A stretch of DNA of 56,351 nt, from NCBI GenBank assembly GCA_947254645.1, contig CAMYDW010000010.1, forward strand, positions 1 to 56,351. The letters are read 5' to 3'. The notes beneath the pieces are model-generated. The model did not search any database and had not been told where the DNA came from. It saw only the letters and a program-made list of their open reading frames with translations. The translations under genes were made by a program, and so were the position numbers. Every line of letters starts with the position of its first letter. Within the stretch, counting starts at the first letter, position 1. This document shows, one piece after another, positions 17,426-25,598 of the stretch. The DNA comes from an uncultured Peptococcaceae bacterium. GTDB lineage: Bacteria; Bacillota; Peptococcia; Peptococcales; Peptococcaceae.

Positions 17426-18133
17426 ATGAAGATACAGGTAATAGCAAGCGGTAGCAGCGGCAATGCCTACCTTGTCAGTGATGGTTATACCTCATTACTG
17501 CTTGATGTAGGCATTGGTATTGCCGCTATACAAAAAGCTGTGAAATTTAAATTGACAAGTATAAATGGTGCGCTCATTACTCATGTGCACCAGGACCATG
17601 CGAAATCTAGTACTGTAAAAGATTTATTAAACAGAGGAATTTGTATTTACACAAGCCAAGGGACCATTGATGCGCTGAATATTGATCATCATAACCTTAT
17701 TGCTGTAAAGGAATTAAAACGTATTGAAATTGGCAGCTGGTATGTATTGCCTTTCGATGTGGTCCACGATGCACCAGAACCGCTTGGCTTTGTAATTACA
17801 AGTAAGAAAACAAAAGAGAAGCTGCTTTATTTTACTGACACAGCTTATTTGAAATACAAATTTAATGGCATTACTCATTTGCTTGCTGAAGCAAATTACA
17901 GCTTTGATGCAATGCGACAAACAGTTCTTGCTGGCGATATGCCGAACGGACTTGGACCACGCATTATAAAAAATCATATGAGTATTGAAACCTTAATTGA
18001 TTTCTTAAAAGCCAATAATTTTAGAAATTTAAGTGAAATACACTTGCTTCACTTATCTAGTGCAAATAGTGATGCAGCACTATTTAAGGAAATGGTTCAA
18101 GAAGTGAGTGGCGTTCCCGTATATACACATTAA
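17426..18133 (+). CDS. Metallo-beta-lactamase-fold hydrolase (YycJ/WalJ-like)
   Basis: This 235-residue protein starts with the fold's first strand (MKIQVIASGSSGNAYLVSDG). It has the metal motif ITHVHQDHAKS (HxHxDH), a further metal ligand in YFTDTAYL, and later histidines (NHMSIET, HLLHLSS). Members next to recT in phages are thought to be DNA exonucleases supplying single strands for annealing. It begins 2 nt after recT. Enzyme class is firm; substrate is inferred. Confidence 0.85.
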   Translation: MKIQVIASGSSGNAYLVSDGYTSLLLDVGIGIAAIQKAVKFKLTSINGALITHVHQDHAKSSTVKDLLNRGICIYTSQGTIDALNIDHHNLIAVKELKRIEIGSWYVLPFDVVHDAPEPLGFVITSKKTKEKLLYFTDTAYLKYKFNGITHLLAEANYSFDAMRQTVLAGDMPNGLGPRIIKNHMSIETLIDFLKANNFRNLSEIHLLHLSSANSDAALFKEMVQEVSGVPVYTH

Positions 18134-18151
18134 GGAGAAAAGGGTGTTGTT

Positions 18152-18982
18152 ATGAGTGAAAAGAAAACGCTCCTTCTCTATCAGGACTATAGGCAACACC
18201 TTGAGTTGATGGATGGTGAGGATGTAAAGGCTCTGATGCTTGCGTTGTTTGATTATAACGCAGGCATTGAGCCACATCTTGAGGGAATGCCTCTCATAGC
18301 CTTTAGTTTTATAAAAAACCAGATGGATAGAGACTTTGAGAAATATGAAGCCATGTGTGAGAAGAATAGACGCAATGGATCAAATGGTGGTAGACCACCC
18401 AAGAATAACAAAACCAATAAAACCGAATTAAAAGAACAAGAAACCCAAATAACCCAGTCGGTTTTTTCGGTTTCAAATAAAAACCCAACTAAAGCCAAAA
18501 AACCCGATACAGATACAGATACAGATACAGATATAAAAAAGAATATAAAACATATATGCACATCTGACGATGCGAAAGTGCTTAAATCGGACAAATCAAG
18601 CGAGACCTTATCGGTTAAACAGCCAGAGGAGCCTAGTGACAGTAGTGCCAGCCAGTCCACGACCTTGATTGAACAAAGATTTCTTGAGTTTTGGTCATTA
18701 TACCCAAATAAGAAGCAGAAGCAGCGTGCGCTCAAAGTGTACAAGCGTATAAAACCTACAGCTGAGTTGCACAAAAAAATGCTTGCCGCATTACGTGTGC
18801 AAGCTAATAGTCATGCGTGGAAGAAGGATTGTGGTCAATATGTACCATATCCCGAAAAATGGCTTAATGCTGGCTCTTGGGAGGATGTGCTGAACGATGC
18901 AGATATGCATGGTCATAGATCAACCAGCAATAGGTACGAAAGTACGGAAGGCTATCGTGACTTCTCGTACAAGGGGGAGTAA
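18152..18982 (+). CDS. Phage replication protein (DUF6291-like N-terminus)
   Basis: The 276-residue product has an N-terminal domain (1-85; LLYQDYRQHLELMDGEDVKALMLALF) of the DUF6291 type, then a low-complexity linker. The C-terminal block (FWSLYPNKKQKQRALKVYKRI ... YVPYPEKWLN) is typical of phage replication initiators. The linker includes (DT)n coded by a short GATACA-type tandem repeat at about 18506-18535. It probably helps load the replicative helicase. Confidence 0.72.
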   Translation: MSEKKTLLLYQDYRQHLELMDGEDVKALMLALFDYNAGIEPHLEGMPLIAFSFIKNQMDRDFEKYEAMCEKNRRNGSNGGRPPKNNKTNKTELKEQETQITQSVFSVSNKNPTKAKKPDTDTDTDTDIKKNIKHICTSDDAKVLKSDKSSETLSVKQPEEPSDSSASQSTTLIEQRFLEFWSLYPNKKQKQRALKVYKRIKPTAELHKKMLAALRVQANSHAWKKDCGQYVPYPEKWLNAGSWEDVLNDADMHGHRSTSNRYESTEGYRDFSYKGE

Positions 18983-18984
18983 TC

Positions 18985-19188
18985 ATGACGCTAGATGATT
19001 TCAAGGTTGCGCCTTGTCGAAGCTGCAAAGAGCGTGAAATTGGCTGTCATGATTATTGCTCACGCTTCTTTGCGTACAAGGTTGCTAAATCGAGGACCGA
19101 GAAGCGCAAGAGGGAACATCGTGATGCAGAACTTGCGCATGGTGTTAAGACGATGCGTGCGATTAAGGAGAAAAAGAGGCATCGATGA
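18985..19188 (+). CDS. Small cysteine-rich phage protein
   Basis: The 67-residue basic protein has a possible zinc-binding cluster (CRSC ... GCHDYC, residues 11-25) and a highly charged helix after it. AGGGGGAGTAATC precedes the start. It is a frequent companion of phage replication genes; function is unknown. Confidence 0.65.
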   Translation: MTLDDFKVAPCRSCKEREIGCHDYCSRFFAYKVAKSRTEKRKREHRDAELAHGVKTMRAIKEKKRHR

Positions 19189-19216
19189 TATTAAGAATTG
19201 TTAAGGAGAATGCGAG

Positions 19217-19513
19217 ATGCCTGGTAAAACGATAGGCGTGAAAAACGACCAAGACAAGCCAATGCTTGAACTTATCCCTCCATCGTTGATATTTGCCGTT
19301 GGCGATGTGCTGACATATGGTGCAAAGAAATACGCACCGAACAACTGGAAGCTTGTGGATAATGCCATCGAACGCTACAAGGGTGCGCTGTTACGTCACT
19401 TGTTTGCCTATCTTGATGGCGAATGGCTAGATAGCGAGAGTGGACTGCCGCATCTGCATCATGTAGCTGCGAATGTTGCATTTTTGATTGAGTTAGAAAG
19501 GAGAGATAAATAA
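19217..19513 (+). CDS. dATP/dGTP diphosphohydrolase-like protein (DUF5664)
   Basis: The 98-residue protein shows the family layout: KPMLELIPPSLIFAVGDVLTYGAKKYAPNNW, split here as KPMLELIPPS, YGAKKYAPNNW and HLFAYLDGEW, then HHVAANVAFLIEL. Members of this MazG-like helical group are predicted to hydrolyse dNTPs. The stop overlaps the next ATG by one base. Confidence 0.8.
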   Translation: MPGKTIGVKNDQDKPMLELIPPSLIFAVGDVLTYGAKKYAPNNWKLVDNAIERYKGALLRHLFAYLDGEWLDSESGLPHLHHVAANVAFLIELERRDK

Positions 19514-19839
19514 TGTTCAATCATGTTAATTTTGATAAAGATTTAGCAGGTCTGATACCTGTTCTGAAAGGAGCCTACGAAAAGGCAAATATTTGGGGCG
19601 GATACAAAGACGATGCCGAAGCATTTGGGATACTAACAGAAGAAATCGAGGAAGCGTTTGAGCATGTGAATGCAATTGACGAGATATATGTTGATGAAGA
19701 TTGCGAAACACTGTGCAAGGTTGATATTAACTTCATCACAAATATTGAGGGTCATGCAATTAGCGCAATATGTGAACTGCTGCAAGTTCTAGCAGTCTGC
19801 AAGAAAATGCGTCAGATGCTTAAAAGAGGTGCAAGATGA
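19513..19839 (+). CDS. MazG-like helical phage protein
   Basis: This 108-residue protein carries an EEIEEAFEHV helix resembling the metal-binding EExxE of nucleotide pyrophosphohydrolases. A second helical pair (GHAISAICELLQVLAVCKKM) completes a plausible four-helix bundle. Its neighbour is DUF5664. The function is inferred from motif and context. Confidence 0.55.
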   Translation: MFNHVNFDKDLAGLIPVLKGAYEKANIWGGYKDDAEAFGILTEEIEEAFEHVNAIDEIYVDEDCETLCKVDINFITNIEGHAISAICELLQVLAVCKKMRQMLKRGAR

Positions 19840-20303
19840 GTAAATCACTAGAAGATTTATTAGATGAATTTGAAGATGCAGCATACAACAGAGAAGATTA
19901 TAAAATCAATGCAAAAAGAAATGCCGTTATGGATAAAATAGCAGAACTTAATGTATTAGATGGCTTATCACTAAAAGTAGATAAAATATATCGGTTCGTA
20001 GTGAATGGAGATTTGTATGAATATCCGGAGAGCGACTTTTATATATCAAAAGAGGCAGCATTGCTCTATTTAAAGGATTTCCAGGATGAGGTAGCAGAAT
20101 CACACGCAGACTTTGACGGGTTACCTTTTGATACAATTATTGTTTTACAAGAGATTGATTTGAATAATGTTGATGATATTGACTATAACGCAAAACAAAC
20201 GAGTGTATGCGAGTGGGTTTTAGACGAAGAAACGACAAAAGAAATTGGCAGTGAAACAGAGCTGTATGGAATGTGGGAAGAGGTGCAAGATGAAACTAAC
20301 TAA
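19836..20303 (+). CDS. Acidic hypothetical phage protein
   Basis: This 155-residue strongly acidic protein begins MSKSLEDLLDEFEDAAYN. No known motif is seen. It overlaps the preceding gene (ATGA) and the following gene by 14 nt, so it sits in a coupled metabolic block. Confidence 0.6.
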   Translation: MSKSLEDLLDEFEDAAYNREDYKINAKRNAVMDKIAELNVLDGLSLKVDKIYRFVVNGDLYEYPESDFYISKEAALLYLKDFQDEVAESHADFDGLPFDTIIVLQEIDLNNVDDIDYNAKQTSVCEWVLDEETTKEIGSETELYGMWEEVQDETN

Positions 20304-20574
20304 AGCAGAAAAAACAATCTTGAAATCATTAAAAAAACACTGGAAGTGGATGGCAAGAGATAAAAATGGAGGTTTCTGGGTCTATAATAAAAAACCTATA
20401 AAACACAACACAATATGGAACATTGAGGATGGCTATAGTTTTAATTCTAGAGATTTATCATACCTATTCAAAGACAAGTTATTTTCTTTTGTCAAATGGA
20501 AAGACGAAGAACCAACGAGTATTGATGAATTACTAGAGAATTGCGAGGTGCAGAGGGATGAAAAAAACATGTAA
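20290..20574 (+). CDS. Hypothetical phage protein
   Basis: This 94-residue protein begins MKLTKAEKTILKSLKKHWKW. I take the ATG at 20290 behind GAGGTGCAAG rather than the in-frame ATG at 20245. It is lysine- and tryptophan-rich with no known family. Confidence 0.6.
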   Translation: MKLTKAEKTILKSLKKHWKWMARDKNGGFWVYNKKPIKHNTIWNIEDGYSFNSRDLSYLFKDKLFSFVKWKDEEPTSIDELLENCEVQRDEKNM

Positions 20575-20710
20575 AGACTGTGCTTTGTTTAATCGCAGGT
20601 CATATATGCAGTACGGCATCTGTTCTCTAAACAACGAGGATACAAACGAGGAAGCACCAGCGTGCTGGCAGTTTGAGCCGAGAGTTGAGAGGGAGAAAGC
20701 ACATGAATAA
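20558..20710 (+). CDS. Small cysteine-containing phage protein
   Basis: The 50-residue product begins MKKTCKDCALFNRR. Four cysteines (CKDC, GIC, PAC) may bind zinc or form a knot-like fold; this pattern is common in small phage proteins. It has AGAGGG upstream, overlaps the previous gene by 17 nt and overlaps ssb by 8 nt. Confidence 0.6.
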   Translation: MKKTCKDCALFNRRSYMQYGICSLNNEDTNEEAPACWQFEPRVEREKAHE

Positions 20711-21110
20711 GATTATCCTAATTGGTCGCTTAGTACGCGACCCAGAGCTGCGCTACACACCAAATGGCGCAGCTGTGTGTAATTTTACGTTGGCAATAGA
20801 TAGACCACGCCAGCAGGATAAAGAGCAAGAAGCTGATTTTATCAACATCGTCGTATGGAATAAAATTGCTGAAAACGTTGCGAAATATATCGCCAAAGGC
20901 CGTCAAGTTGGTGTTGAAGGTCGCTTGCAGATTCGTAGCTATGAAGCAAATGATGGACAACGTCGTTGGCGTACTGAGGTCATTGCGAACAATGTCGAGT
21001 TCCTTGGCAGTGGTGGCAAAGAGAGCAATGATGGCAAGGTTGCGAAAGATGCTGATGTGTCCGAGTTTGGCGAGCCTGTCGCATTTAGCGATGAGGATAT
21101 TCCGTTTTAA
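20703..21110 (+). CDS. ssb: Single-stranded DNA-binding protein
   Basis: This 135-residue SSB has an N-terminal OB fold (MNKIILIGRLVRDPELRYTP ... GRQVGVEGRLQIRSY) and a glycine/lysine linker. The acidic tip ends DEDIPF, the site that recruits partner proteins. The ATG at 20703 has GAGAGGGAG upstream; a longer in-frame start at 20673 is unlikely. It supports phage replication and RecT recombination. Confidence 0.95.
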   Translation: MNKIILIGRLVRDPELRYTPNGAAVCNFTLAIDRPRQQDKEQEADFINIVVWNKIAENVAKYIAKGRQVGVEGRLQIRSYEANDGQRRWRTEVIANNVEFLGSGGKESNDGKVAKDADVSEFGEPVAFSDEDIPF

Positions 21111-21124
21111 GTGAGGTGTAGGCA

Positions 21125-21481
21125 ATGGTATATCGTAAATATCATAATCGGAAGGTTGTGTTTGCAGGTCATAACTTCGACAGCCAAGCCGAAGCGAATC
21201 GCTATCAAGAGCTTGTTCTTTTACAGCGTGCTGGGAAGATAAAAGAGCTTGAATTACAGCCACGCTTCCTGATTCAAGAGGAATTTACCTATCAAGGCAA
21301 GAAAGAGCGCAAAATCGAATACGTGGCCGATTTCATGTACAAGGAGTTTGTAGATAAGGATTGCATGATGGTTCGTACAGTGGTTGAGGATGTAAAGGGC
21401 ATGAAAACGGATGTATATAAGCTGAAACGCAAATTGTTTCTAGCAAGGTATCCGTTGATTGATTTCAGAGAGATTATGTAG
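21125..21481 (+). CDS. DUF1064 phage nuclease-like protein
   Basis: This 118-residue protein has DUF1064 features: KYHNRKVVFAGHNFDSQAEA, FDSQAEANRY near the N-terminus, then EYVADFMY and VEDVKGMKTDVYKLK. The D and EDVK pattern suggests a PD-(D/E)XK nuclease fold. It probably resolves recombination or replication intermediates, in the slot often held by RusA. Confidence 0.8.
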   Translation: MVYRKYHNRKVVFAGHNFDSQAEANRYQELVLLQRAGKIKELELQPRFLIQEEFTYQGKKERKIEYVADFMYKEFVDKDCMMVRTVVEDVKGMKTDVYKLKRKLFLARYPLIDFREIM

Positions 21482-21551
21482 CATAAGATAAGATGTGGAT
21501 GCCCATTTTTAAGGGTTTTTTAAGGGGTAATTTTTTACAGGAGGGGCAGAT

Positions 21552-22460
21552 TTGATAAAAATTAAAGCACCGTTCATCTATACAGGAAATAAATCCCGCC
21601 ATTATGACATTATAAAAAAAAGTTATATAGATAGTGGGAAAAACAATTTCGTTGATCTATTTGCTGGCGGGCTTACGGTACCCATCAATATCAAGGCTGA
21701 TTGTGGTGGATATGTGCATGCCAATGTCAAGGACGAATTCATCGAAGGGCTTTTGAAGATAGGGAAAGAAAAGACTTTAGAGCTGTATGGTTACATTATG
21801 AATATCATACTTGAGGGTGAAGCAGACAAAGTAAATTTCCGGACTGATAAGGCCGCATTTAATCGTTGTCGAGATCGATATAATCGCATTTTTTATACCA
21901 ACTGCGAGTGCTGTGGATCGAGATTAAAGATTAGCGAGGCTTCAGATGATTTACATCTCGTCGCAACCACCCTTTGTGATATGTGTTTCGGTTCCACCTT
22001 AAGACAACACTCTTTAGGTTATAACGCCTTTAACGTAAGTAAAACAGAAGTATCTTCAGCCTGGTTTGACGGTGTCTCATTTATTGATAAAGTGACTTTT
22101 GACTTAATGAATTGGGATAGCCGCTTTGAAGATGCTTTTATTCATTTAGACCCTCCATATATCACGAGCATTAAAGAAAGTAAAAAAGGGATTATCGGGA
22201 CAGGATATGCTACCCAGACGTCTACAGCTGATACGATGTGGACTTGGGCTGAGGATGATAATCTTATCGACTTTATACATGCAAATCTAGGGCGTGGCAA
22301 CGTATTCATGTTATGGGGAAGTATAGGCAATCATTTATATGACGCTATTCAGGAGCGATTACCACAAGCCGAGATAGTAGAAATTGAGCGGTTCAAAAAT
22401 ATATTCGGAAGAAAGAAAGTTGAAAAGGTATTAGAGTATTACGCAATCATAAAGGATTAA
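21552..22460 (+). CDS. D12-class DNA adenine methyltransferase with zinc-ribbon insertion
   Basis: The 302-residue enzyme has the SAM-binding motif (VDLFAGGLTVPINI, about residue 33) after FIYTGNKSRHYDII, and the catalytic DPPY in FIHLDPPYITS near residue 200. A CECCGS ... LCDMC pair (about residues 117-145) suggests a zinc-bound insertion. It starts with TTG at 21552 behind GAGGGG. It may protect phage DNA from host restriction; the target sequence is unknown. Confidence 0.88.
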   Translation: MIKIKAPFIYTGNKSRHYDIIKKSYIDSGKNNFVDLFAGGLTVPINIKADCGGYVHANVKDEFIEGLLKIGKEKTLELYGYIMNIILEGEADKVNFRTDKAAFNRCRDRYNRIFYTNCECCGSRLKISEASDDLHLVATTLCDMCFGSTLRQHSLGYNAFNVSKTEVSSAWFDGVSFIDKVTFDLMNWDSRFEDAFIHLDPPYITSIKESKKGIIGTGYATQTSTADTMWTWAEDDNLIDFIHANLGRGNVFMLWGSIGNHLYDAIQERLPQAEIVEIERFKNIFGRKKVEKVLEYYAIIKD

Positions 22461-22575
22461 ACCATGCAGCTTAAGAAGATTTGCCCGCACTACTGAACAA
22501 GATATAAACAATTGGATGTGGGAAGCTGCCGGCATCAGACTTGAAGAACGTACAAACGAGAATGGTAAGGAATGA
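22456..22575 (+). other. Possible degenerate small ORF before the late regulator
   Basis: An open frame from about 22453 to the stop at 22573-22575 encodes a plausible peptide (RFARTTEQDINNWMWEAAGI) and overlaps the next ATG as ATGA. No ATG, GTG or TTG start is present in frame. It may use a rare ATT start or be the remains of a small gene. Confidence 0.25.
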
Positions 22576-23006
22576 TTTATTTGACTGTAGAAGAAGCTAA
22601 AAAGGAGTTAAGGTCACTTAGGTATACCAGAGGAGAATTGGACGTAATGGGTGAGCAAATTTTACGCCTAAAGTTAAGCGCTGAAAAGGCCACGCAAATT
22701 CTTTCTGATATGCCACGTGGGGGCAATGGTAAAAACTTGGATGACATCATTGCGAGAATGTGTGACTTGCAGGCTGCTTATGCCAATAAGTACCACGCCC
22801 TTAATGAAACAGTATTTAGTGTTTACGAAGCGTTAGAACGTATAGACAATCCGACATTCAAAAGTATTTTAGAAAGACGCTATGTTCTTTGCGAACGTTG
22901 GGAGGTTATCGCCGCTAAACTTGGTTATGAAAGAAGGTGGCTTTTAAAGATGCACGGTAGAGCTTTGTGCGAATATTGTAAAAAGAGGACACTAAAAGAC
23001 ACCTAA
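22572..23006 (+). CDS. Late transcription regulator (RinA/DUF1492-like)
   Basis: This 144-residue protein is helical, with a C-terminal region like sigma-70 region 4 (LERRYVLCERWEVIAAKLGY, then ERRWLLKMHGRAL), as in RinA/ArpU phage late activators. It lies just before the packaging and head genes, the usual place of the late-gene switch. Confidence 0.8.
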   Translation: MIYLTVEEAKKELRSLRYTRGELDVMGEQILRLKLSAEKATQILSDMPRGGNGKNLDDIIARMCDLQAAYANKYHALNETVFSVYEALERIDNPTFKSILERRYVLCERWEVIAAKLGYERRWLLKMHGRALCEYCKKRTLKDT

Positions 23007-23094
23007 AATGCGATTTTCTATGCTATATTGTTATTGGACAAAAGTTTGGTAAGTTGTTTTTGTTTGGTTTTTTAACACCTCCTTTCTATTTGGG

Positions 23095-23125
23095 CCGCCA
23101 TGTTGCTACGCATGGCGGTTTTTTT
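23095..23125 (+). terminator. Strong rho-independent terminator ending the early/middle operon
   Basis: CCGCCATG (23095-23102) and CATGGCGG (23111-23118) form a perfect 8-bp stem with an 8-nt loop followed by seven T. It lies between the late regulator and the next block. Confidence 0.88.
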
Positions 23126-23162
23126 ATGCAAAGGATTATTTCACGAAAAAGGTGGTGAAAAT

Positions 23163-23303
23163 ATGGCAACTGCGATTCAACGTGCAATCAACAAACGCAC
23201 TGGCGTTACACGAAGTAATGTATCAAAGTCAAGAAGCAAGGCGTTTGCTAAAAACGTTAAAAACAGATATCGCCGCAAGTCAAACGGCGGAAGTGGGGGC
23301 TAA
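23163..23303 (+). CDS. Small basic protein, unknown
   Basis: The 46-residue product begins MATAIQRAINKRTGVTRSN and is very rich in lysine, arginine, serine and glycine, so it may bind nucleic acid. AAGGTGGTG precedes the ATG. Its stop is 1 nt before the PAPS-reductase-like start, so the two are probably co-translated. Confidence 0.6.
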   Translation: MATAIQRAINKRTGVTRSNVSKSRSKAFAKNVKNRYRRKSNGGSGG

Positions 23304-23304
23304 T

Positions 23305-23973
23305 ATGGGAAAAACAAATCTCTATAGCTCAATTCTTGCAGCAAAGAATATAACAGATTCTGTCCTTGTCGGTTTAAGTGGCGGCAAGGACAGTGTTGTT
23401 ACGTTAGATCTTTGCATGAAGCACTTTAAAAACGTGCAACCATTCTTTATGTATGTGGTGCAAGGATTGGAATTCCAAGAAAAAACATTATGCTATTATG
23501 AAAAGCGCTATGGCTGTGAAGTGCTACGTGTACCACATTTCATGCTTAGTGATTTTTTACGTTATGGCACTTTTAGGCAAGAAGATTTCAACGTGCCAAT
23601 GGTTAAAACTGTTGAGCTTTATAACTATTTGCGTGAACAAACAGGCATCTACTGGATAGCTTGTGGCGAACGTATCGCTGATAGCATTGTGCGCAGAGCA
23701 ATGATAAAAAATAGTGGTTCGATAGATAAAAAGCGCGGTCGGATATACCCTATCGCAGAATGGAACAAGGCCGATGTGATGAGTTATTTGCGCTTACATC
23801 GCTTGCCTTTGAGTTTGGAGAATCGCGTGCTAGGGTTTTCTTTTAGATCATTGCAAGGACTAGAACTCATGAAAATAAAAGAGCACTTTCCCGATGATTA
23901 CGAAAAAATCAAAAAGGCGTTCCCTTTAGTGGATGTCGCGTTGAAAAAGGAGGAATACTATGGCGAAGCTTGA
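23305..23973 (+). CDS. PAPS reductase / DndC-like ATP-pyrophosphatase
   Basis: This 222-residue protein has the PP-loop SGGKDS (near residue 27) and the C-terminal layout of the PAPS reductase superfamily. Sulfotransfer enzymes such as DndC share this fold. I use ATG 23305; the upstream extension to 23152 would overlap the small basic ORF. It overlaps the ParB-like gene by 14 nt. Paired PAPS-reductase and ParB-like proteins resemble the IbrA/IbrB pair. Function in this phage is unknown: DNA modification or regulation are both possible. Confidence 0.82.
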   Translation: MGKTNLYSSILAAKNITDSVLVGLSGGKDSVVTLDLCMKHFKNVQPFFMYVVQGLEFQEKTLCYYEKRYGCEVLRVPHFMLSDFLRYGTFRQEDFNVPMVKTVELYNYLREQTGIYWIACGERIADSIVRRAMIKNSGSIDKKRGRIYPIAEWNKADVMSYLRLHRLPLSLENRVLGFSFRSLQGLELMKIKEHFPDDYEKIKKAFPLVDVALKKEEYYGEA

Positions 23974-24616
23974 AAGCTTTACGATGGAAACAATTAAACG
24001 TTCTCAAATCAATCTTGCTGGCTATAACCCTAGATTTATTTCTGACGATGCGCGTGCAAGACTTAAAAAGGGATTAAAGAAGTTTGGCTTGGCACAGCCA
24101 TTAACGGTAAACCGTACCACTATGACCCTTGTAAGCGGGCACCAGCGTTTATCTATCATGGATGAGGAAGAAAAGTACCCTGCCAATGACTATGAGATAG
24201 TGGTGGCGATGGTTGAATTGTCACTTGAAGAAGAAAAAGCCTTGAACGTTCAAATGAACAATGAATCTATGATGGGTGAATTCGATGTTGATGCGCTAAA
24301 TGAGATGGTTACAGATGGCGTAGACATCAATGACCTTGGCTTTTCTGAATCTGATATTGATATTCTGTTTTCTGATAACGCAGCGCTTATGGAGTTGCTA
24401 GAAGATACCGAAGAAGTGAAAGAAAGCAAAGATATTCTCAACGACATTAAAAAAGACCGTCAACAAATGGTAGACGGTCAAAAGGAATCTAATTCGGCGG
24501 ATTATTATTTCACTGTTGTTTGTGCATCACAAGACGAAAAAATAGCACTCCTCAAAAAGATGGGAGTGCCTGACTATGAAAGTTTTGTGCCGGCTAGCAA
24601 GCTGGCCTTGCTTTAA
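23960..24616 (+). CDS. ParB N-terminal-domain (IbrB-like) protein
   Basis: The 218-residue protein has the ParB/Srx fold: NLAGYNPRFI, then LKKFGLAQPLTVNR and LVSGHQRLSIM (the GxxR motif as GHQR). An acidic C-terminus follows. Such proteins in phages accompany DNA-modifying or terminase-linked genes. It is coupled to the PAPS-reductase-like gene upstream and converges on an ASCH gene with a 4-nt overlap. Confidence 0.82.
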   Translation: MAKLESFTMETIKRSQINLAGYNPRFISDDARARLKKGLKKFGLAQPLTVNRTTMTLVSGHQRLSIMDEEEKYPANDYEIVVAMVELSLEEEKALNVQMNNESMMGEFDVDALNEMVTDGVDINDLGFSESDIDILFSDNAALMELLEDTEEVKESKDILNDIKKDRQQMVDGQKESNSADYYFTVVCASQDEKIALLKKMGVPDYESFVPASKLALL

Positions 24617-24999
24617 GCTGTGGCTGTGTAAGGTTCTATCAACCCCAAGGATAGCCAATAGTTTAGCAGGTCATCTTCGTTATCGATGTCTATATACTCA
24701 ATATCAACATCAGCATTGAACAAGCGTTGCTGGCCTTTGATTGGAATAGGCTTAATCAATCGTACGTTAGACAGCTGCCACGCGTAGCCGTCTTTTTTCT
24801 TTTTTACGTCTGTGATATCTGCAGTGCAAACGGCATGGCCACAAACAAAATATTTTTTGTCTTTACCGAGATGCCCTCCAGCAGAGGCACAAATAAGAAT
24901 TTGCCCTCTATGGTCTGTTGACCACGAGCGGTACTCTTCGGTCTTTTCGCCGAAGATGATATCTTCAACAAATGGCTGTTTTATAGTTAGAGCTTTCAT
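24613..24999 (-). CDS. ASCH-domain protein
   Basis: This 128-residue protein has the ASCH (PUA-like) start MKALTIKQPFVEDIIFGEKTEEYR, seen here as LTIKQPFVEDI and GEKTEEYRSW, with the basic GGHLGKDKKY segment. ASCH folds bind RNA or act on modified nucleosides. It is the only - strand gene in the late half of the prophage and carries its own ribosome site (AAAAGGAG), so it is expressed separately. Confidence 0.82.
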   Translation of the reverse strand: MKALTIKQPFVEDIIFGEKTEEYRSWSTDHRGQILICASAGGHLGKDKKYFVCGHAVCTADITDVKKKKDGYAWQLSNVRLIKPIPIKGQQRLFNADVDIEYIDIDNEDDLLNYWLSLGLIEPYTATA

Positions 25000-25104
25000 A
25001 AATTCACTCCTTTTTTATCTTATTTCACTACAACTATTATAACACAAAAGCATGGATAAATCAATTAAAATTTATACTTTTGAATATTTCGGAGGTGGTT
25101 CTGC

Positions 25105-25593
25105 TTGGGAGAACGTAAAAAACGGCGCTACTCCACGGCGGAGCTTCATCGCCGTTTTGCCGAGGGATTAGCAAAAGGAATGACACAAACGCAAGCTTAT
25201 ATTGATGCTGGCTATGCTACTGAAAATATGAGTAGAAAGACGCTTTATGTCAAAGCAAGTGAAGTTGCGAAGCTGCCAGAAGTTTTGAAGATGCGTGAAG
25301 AAATTGAAAAAGATATTCAAAACAATAGATCTAAAGCATTAGCTTGGTCAAGAGATAAGGCAGCACTTAACCTGCTTCGCATCTTAAAAGAGTTATGGGC
25401 AGAAGCAGAGGAGAATGGACTGACCAGCAAAATTGTCAATGGTATTCTGGGTACGATTGACAGACTGAATAAGCTTGATGGTGTTGACGCAGCCGACAAG
25501 ATTCGCATCAAGCTGCTTGAAGCTGAACTAGCAGAAATGAAAATGGCCGAAGAAGGTAACGCACGCGTAAGTATTATCGATGATATGGGGTGA
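25105..25593 (+). CDS. Terminase small subunit
   Basis: The 162-residue protein has an N-terminal DNA-binding region (FAEGLAKGMTQTQAYIDAGY) typical of small terminases and a helical C-terminus for oligomerisation. It starts with TTG at 25105 behind GGAGGTGG. It recognises the packaging site and passes DNA to the large subunit just downstream. Confidence 0.85.
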   Translation: MGERKKRRYSTAELHRRFAEGLAKGMTQTQAYIDAGYATENMSRKTLYVKASEVAKLPEVLKMREEIEKDIQNNRSKALAWSRDKAALNLLRILKELWAEAEENGLTSKIVNGILGTIDRLNKLDGVDAADKIRIKLLEAELAEMKMAEEGNARVSIIDDMG

Positions 25594-25598
25594 TTTTG

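Noticed and set aside
18506..18535. Tandem repeat as CRISPR
   Set aside because: Units are 6 nt, contiguous and coding; there are no spacers.
20730..21263. 177-residue ORF on the - strand over ssb
   Set aside because: It is antisense to a clear SSB with the DEDIPF tip and spans two genes; shadow frame.
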